Source: Saturnia japonica (taxonomy: Eukaryota > Arthropoda > Insecta > Lepidoptera > Saturniidae). From it: a DNA stretch of 64,000 bases. Position 1 is the first letter of the stretch. Each line of letters starts with the position of its first letter. Below, piece by piece: positions 59,997 to 64,000 of the stretch. The DNA is taken from the NCBI GenBank assembly GCA_033032175.1, contig CM065322.1:1302001-1366000 (forward strand). Reading direction: 5' to 3'. The position numbers and the translations under genes were made by a program. The notes beneath the pieces were generated by a model that saw only the letters and a program-made list of their open reading frames with translations, searched no databases and had not been told where the DNA came from.

Positions 59997-62234
59997 AAAA
60001 TCGTTTTTTAGTTTGCAGGACTTACAGAATCGATTTAAGATTATATATACAAAACGCGCTTTTAACCTCTTCTTTAAACACGCAAAAACACATGCTTCCC
60101 GTCACAAAAGAAATCTGTTATTCGACTGACAAACAAATAAATTCACTGGCAATGCATCTTTTATTATTTCTTTGCCAGAATTTAATGTTTGCAACTTTTA
60201 TTTATAATCTTCCATTGAATTCAGCAAATCAAATTGCAAACTGAACTGTCTAGATAACAGAAGGAAAAGTTTTCCATTCTAGTGCCATATTATTACAGTT
60301 AATTTGTTGAACCTGATAAATCCGTAGTTTTCGATACCATCGAGTTTAGTTAACGGTGAGTGCACTAACCGCGAGGGAGACGCGACGCGGCGGCATGGTC
60401 GTCAGTTCGATTCCTCTCTTCGCGGTCCGGCGAACAAGTCCGATTAATTGTCATAGATTGCGGGCCCGATACGTGCCCGATATGCGTAAACTTGACATTG
60501 AAATGCTGTTTAAGTTATTGTTTGAAGTTTGTAGATTCAATATTTTCAACAGATGTGACAAACAGTTAAATTAATGCCTAAGATGTCCTTGTCGTAATAT
60601 TCCTTGGGAGGTTAATTTTAATGTTTGAAATTCTATGTCACCAATACCAACTTGTCGCATATATTTATAAACATTGAGGTCGTTTTTTATTTATTATAGT
60701 ATAATGGCGATGTACTAAACTAATCTAGTTACGTTTTTTAGTCTTAGGTTTACTTCAAAACTTTATTATGATTTGATAATACTTTAGTAATATCTCGGTA
60801 GAATATCTCGATGAAAACTTTTACCATATAAAAAACTATTAAATTACTTACAGATTAGAATGTTAATATCTTTCTATTAATTGCTTCAAAGGATGCGTGA
60901 ATAATAATATTCGTCTTTGTGATTTCGGTCTTCGTTGATTTAAAATTGTAATGTATAATTTAGTACAATCAACGTAATGTAAAAACATGGTCTATATAAA
61001 AATAGTCTATGTAAAAATAAGTTCTCTATAATTTTCATAAAATTAACTCCCGGTTTAAAGCCTATAACTGTGATAGTACGAGTAAATAAAACAAAGCAGA
61101 TAGAGATTCGACTCTTTGATTTATTAAACGAATAAGACTATCTGTTTTCTTATATTTTGTTTTATTCTTTGACACCCAGTGTGCAGATACTAGAAAGTAA
61201 CAGATGGTTTATATTTTACATAAACCAATTTTATATGTTCATATGTGAATTTATTGTATGATATCTATTTTTAAAGAATTGACAATAGTAAGTGGCTTGA
61301 TATAGTAGGTAAAATGCATTTTAAATTTCATAATTATTACAGTATTATTGAGGTCTGAAATTTCATATTCTCCTTATTAAAATACGGGCATCGGTGGTTT
61401 AGGACTTCGACTGACACTATCTTAGTTTGTAATTTAGTTTGATTAATTTTGGTACATTTTGCATGATATAGTTTGATAATTGCTCACAAGTGAAGTAAGT
61501 TATAAATAATAATTAGCAGCTCAAATTTAAAGTTGCAACAAAAACTCCCATCTTGATAAACTATTATTTTTAACTAGTTGACTTTGGCAAAGTTGTGTAT
61601 AACCTACTTGCCACACAATAAGAAGTCCCGACGAATTATTTTCGCCCGTGCAAATGCAACTGCGCACTACTTAGATGATGAATATCGTATAAAATAAATG
61701 TCTTAGAAACAAGTACAACAATAATTGTCGTACCGTGATATTAATAATCCAGTTTGTCGGCATTATGAATAAAGTGAAATGAGACTTTATTTGTATATAC
61801 AAATAAACAACGTTATATAACTACAGGAGAAATTTGCCTACATGAGACATTTAATACTGAACTTTGTATGTTGTAAATACCTACTTGTTTAATTTAATTG
61901 TGAGGTGGATATAAAATAAACGTGTACTTCAAAATATTTAAAGAAATTATTTCGATTATCATAAAACTATATTCATACTTCGATATGTATTGTGTTGGAG
62001 TTTCCGGCGTCAACTTGACCATAAATTGCTTTTGTTTTCAATTCATTCTTAAAATTACTTGTATATGTGTTTTCGTAATGTTACGTCTTCTAAAATTTTG
62101 TGTTATATGGTTTGCGTTGAGATTTAGTTGTTTCCACTCTATAATTCCTTCCTATAAGTTTAGCCAAACCTATACCTATTTCGATCTATAGTTCCGTTAT
62201 TAAAGTGAAATTTATGAAATGAGTGTCTCACTTT
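59997..62234. other. AT-rich DNA with a possible tRNA-like patch
   Basis: 60350-60440 is GC-rich with GTCAGTTCGATTCCT, which resembles a B box, but no matching A box or fold is evident. 60900-62200 shows nothing beyond AT-rich sequence. Confidence 0.4.
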
Positions 62235-62495
62235 ATGTTAAGTGACGATATGGCCCAAGATGGCTAAGCCTAGTGGAAGACTGGCTCTCATGTGCAGCTG
62301 CCGGAATACACCTACGCTTGATTGGCGGCAGATTTTCAACTTGAGGGTGGGAGTGCATTGTAAAAAATCCTACTACCATGCCATGGTTTCGTCACAATAT
62401 TTTCCTTTACCGGACGCTCAGGTTCATTGCAGGGATTCGAACTCACGTCGATCGACGCGGAGTCCGTACACGCTACCAACTGAGTCATCATTGCT
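62235..62495 (-). repeat. tRNA-derived SINE
   Basis: On the minus strand it begins TGACTCAGTTGGTAGCG, close to an RNA polymerase III A box. About 32 bases on lies GAGTTCGAATCCC, a near-perfect B box. A unique body of about 200 bases follows, containing CTCAAGTTGAAAATC and GCAGCTGCACATGAGAGCC. Two diverged relatives (31160-31460 and 33400-33770) lie in the same orientation. The tRNA-like part is not a folded tRNA gene with a full acceptor stem. Confidence 0.8.
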
Positions 62496-63040
62496 TCAAT
62501 ACTCTGAATCTGGCATTCATTTAACACAAATGATATTTAAATGAATCCCAATCATTTTGATGTCAACATTTGATAATGTATTCATTGGACGCATATATTA
62601 ATGAACGTCCTTCACATAAAAGTTTATAAATAACATTGATTACCTTTCACTAAACAAATAATTATTTTGCATGATAACCGATATCAGACTATTGCTTCAA
62701 GCTCTCAGTTCAAATATTGAACTACGCGTGCGCACATAAACTGTTATCCTGACAGGACTGTAAGAAAAATTTACAGCGCTCGTGTAAACTGTAATTGTAA
62801 TTATAATATAATATCAATCATACCATACTCATGGACATATTTATAGGAAAGCAATAAAAAATGGACAAATTAAAGTGAAAACAGATTTTTTTCTATAATA
62901 GAAACTTTTGAAACACTTTGAATAGAATCGATTAATTAAATAAATATTTTTGAACTAAAAAAAAAACAAATTACTAGCAACATAATGAGAATTGAATATT
63001 GTTATAAAGACTGTTTTTATTTTCATAATGGGTGACGCAA

Positions 63041-63503
63041 TCAGTATTTAGTATTGCCTCCTCTAGCTGTCTACGTCTGGGCATTTTTAATATAAAATTG
63101 TCAATGAAACCAATGCAGATTTGAGGTTCCTTAGGTTAGCTGGTGCTGGATTTCTTTGTTTACTTGGTTTTCCAAATTTCATTCCAAACATGTTCTATCG
63201 AATTTAGGTTTGGCGAGCGTGCATGAAAATTATTCTCCATGAATGGGGCAAAAGGCATCACAATCTGCTTTGCCCCTTCCGTCATCTGACTTGAGACAGA
63301 ATTTGGACTAATCAGTAAAGAGTACTTTTCTCCAATCTGTTTTTACTCTTTTCCGACCTTGACCTTTACGTTTTGTATACTTTCCATCCTGGTGTTGTTT
63401 AACATTACGAAAAATCACAGACTGGGACACTCGTAATATTTGAGCCACCATTTTCAATTAAAAGTTCAGCTTTAGACCCCTGAGCAACGCTGAGCTCCGG
63501 CAT
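63041..63503 (-). pseudogene. Tc1-like transposase remnant with internal deletion
   Basis: Read on the minus strand from ATG at 63503, MPELSVAQ starts the N-terminal helix-turn-helix part. A second frame continues VSQSVIFRNVKQHQDGKYTK and GQGRKR. It then jumps to KTDWRKVLFTD, the first catalytic Asp motif, where the following Glu codon is a stop. After another gap comes RSPNLNSIEHVWNEIW, the region of the third acidic residue (the Glu of IEH is kept), and an ARGGNTKY-like C-terminus ending at TGA 63041-63043. The length is under half of a full Tc1 transposase (about 340 aa). The central block with the second catalytic Asp is missing. I could not define terminal inverted repeats. Confidence 0.82.
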
Positions 63504-63647
63504 TATTACTCAAACGTATTAATCAAACGTAATCAAATGTCTCATTCAATAATAACAATACTTTGTCAAAAAAAGAACAGAATTAATTTCGTAAGTAAAA
63601 TTCTATTCAAAATCTTCTTTTTTTCATAAATACTATTAATACTATTA

Positions 63648-64000
63648 TAATAAAGCGGAAAAGTTGTTTTGTTTGTTTATTTAAACACGCTAATCTCTGG
63701 AACTAATAGTCTAATTCGAAAACATCTTTTTTTCATATGACAGGACTCACGAGGAATAGTATAGGCTATATATTATTAGGCTAAAATTCCCAACTATCCT
63801 TTAATATTGTTTTTTGCTACGTAAGTCGGAAGTCGAAACCTTCGCGATCTCCTTTATCCGCATGCGCTGACATAATAGTTAATTATACGTAAAGATAATG
63901 TTAATGTTATACGAAAATATTTAACATTAGTATATCTAAAAAAAAGTTAGCGATAGTATATGCCTATCTCTTATATATAAACCACAATAAGGTATTTCAT
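63648..64000 (+). repeat. Family D copy, cut by the window end
   Basis: ATAATAAAGCGGAAAAGTTG, CACGCTAATCTCTGGAACTA, GTCGGAAGTCGAAACCTTCG and ACCACAATAAGG follow the 40.2 kb copy closely. The 3' part lies beyond the window. Confidence 0.8.

Noticed and set aside
60350..60440. B-box-like GTCAGTTCGATTCCT in a GC-rich patch
   Set aside because: No convincing A box at the right distance and no tRNA fold.
1..64000. CRISPR array, prokaryotic operon or phage-like system
   Set aside because: No regularly spaced repeats, no dense coding and no ribosome binding sites; the DNA is clearly eukaryotic.

Overview
The window looks like intergenic DNA from a lepidopteran (butterfly or moth) nuclear genome. 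It is strongly AT-rich and almost free of long open frames. It is crowded with old transposable elements of types common in Lepidoptera: L2/CR1-type and RTE-type non-LTR retrotransposons, a cecropia-type mariner, a Tc1-like remnant, a hAT element, tRNA-derived SINEs, and short repeats carrying GACAGAC runs whose ends read CTAGT. The lineage is inferred from this repeat content and the base composition; no marker gene confirms it. I see no bacterial gene organisation, rRNA, tRNA gene or CRISPR array.

The one convincing host-type gene lies at 36365-37792 (+). I read it as two exons: a short first exon encoding the start of a signal peptide, a 120-base intron with GT...AG ends, and one long second exon. 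The predicted product is a secreted, mostly alpha-helical, lysine- and isoleucine-rich protein of 435 residues. I do not recognise its family. Weaker exon candidates are at 2157-2345 (+), 32347-32694 (+) and 48986-49138 (-).

Layout. 1-9.5 kb: diverged repeats, a retrotransposon 3' fragment and a GC-rich dispersed element with a TATA box. 9.5 kb: an exact 113-bp tandem duplication. 10-25 kb: mostly featureless AT-rich DNA, with a decayed reverse transcriptase at 13.1 kb and the RTE-type 3' end at 23.2-23.7 kb. 25-31 kb: a nest of one repeat family, partly head to head and interrupted by another element, then a retrotransposon remnant. 31-35 kb: tRNA-derived SINEs, one interrupted by another repeat. 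36.4-37.8 kb: the host gene. 39-51 kb: a SINE-like insertion with 15-bp target duplications, a retrotransposon 3' half with a near-complete RT C-terminus (44.9-46.2 kb), and paired repeats. 51.7-53.0 kb: a complete but dead mariner with both inverted ends. 59.0-59.9 kb: a complete but dead hAT with 8-bp target duplications. 63.0-63.5 kb: a Tc1-like remnant.

Apart from the 36.4 kb gene, the coding potential belongs to mobile elements, all disabled by stops, frameshifts, deletions or 5' truncation. Nothing suggests several host genes working together. The repeats record a history of nested insertion.
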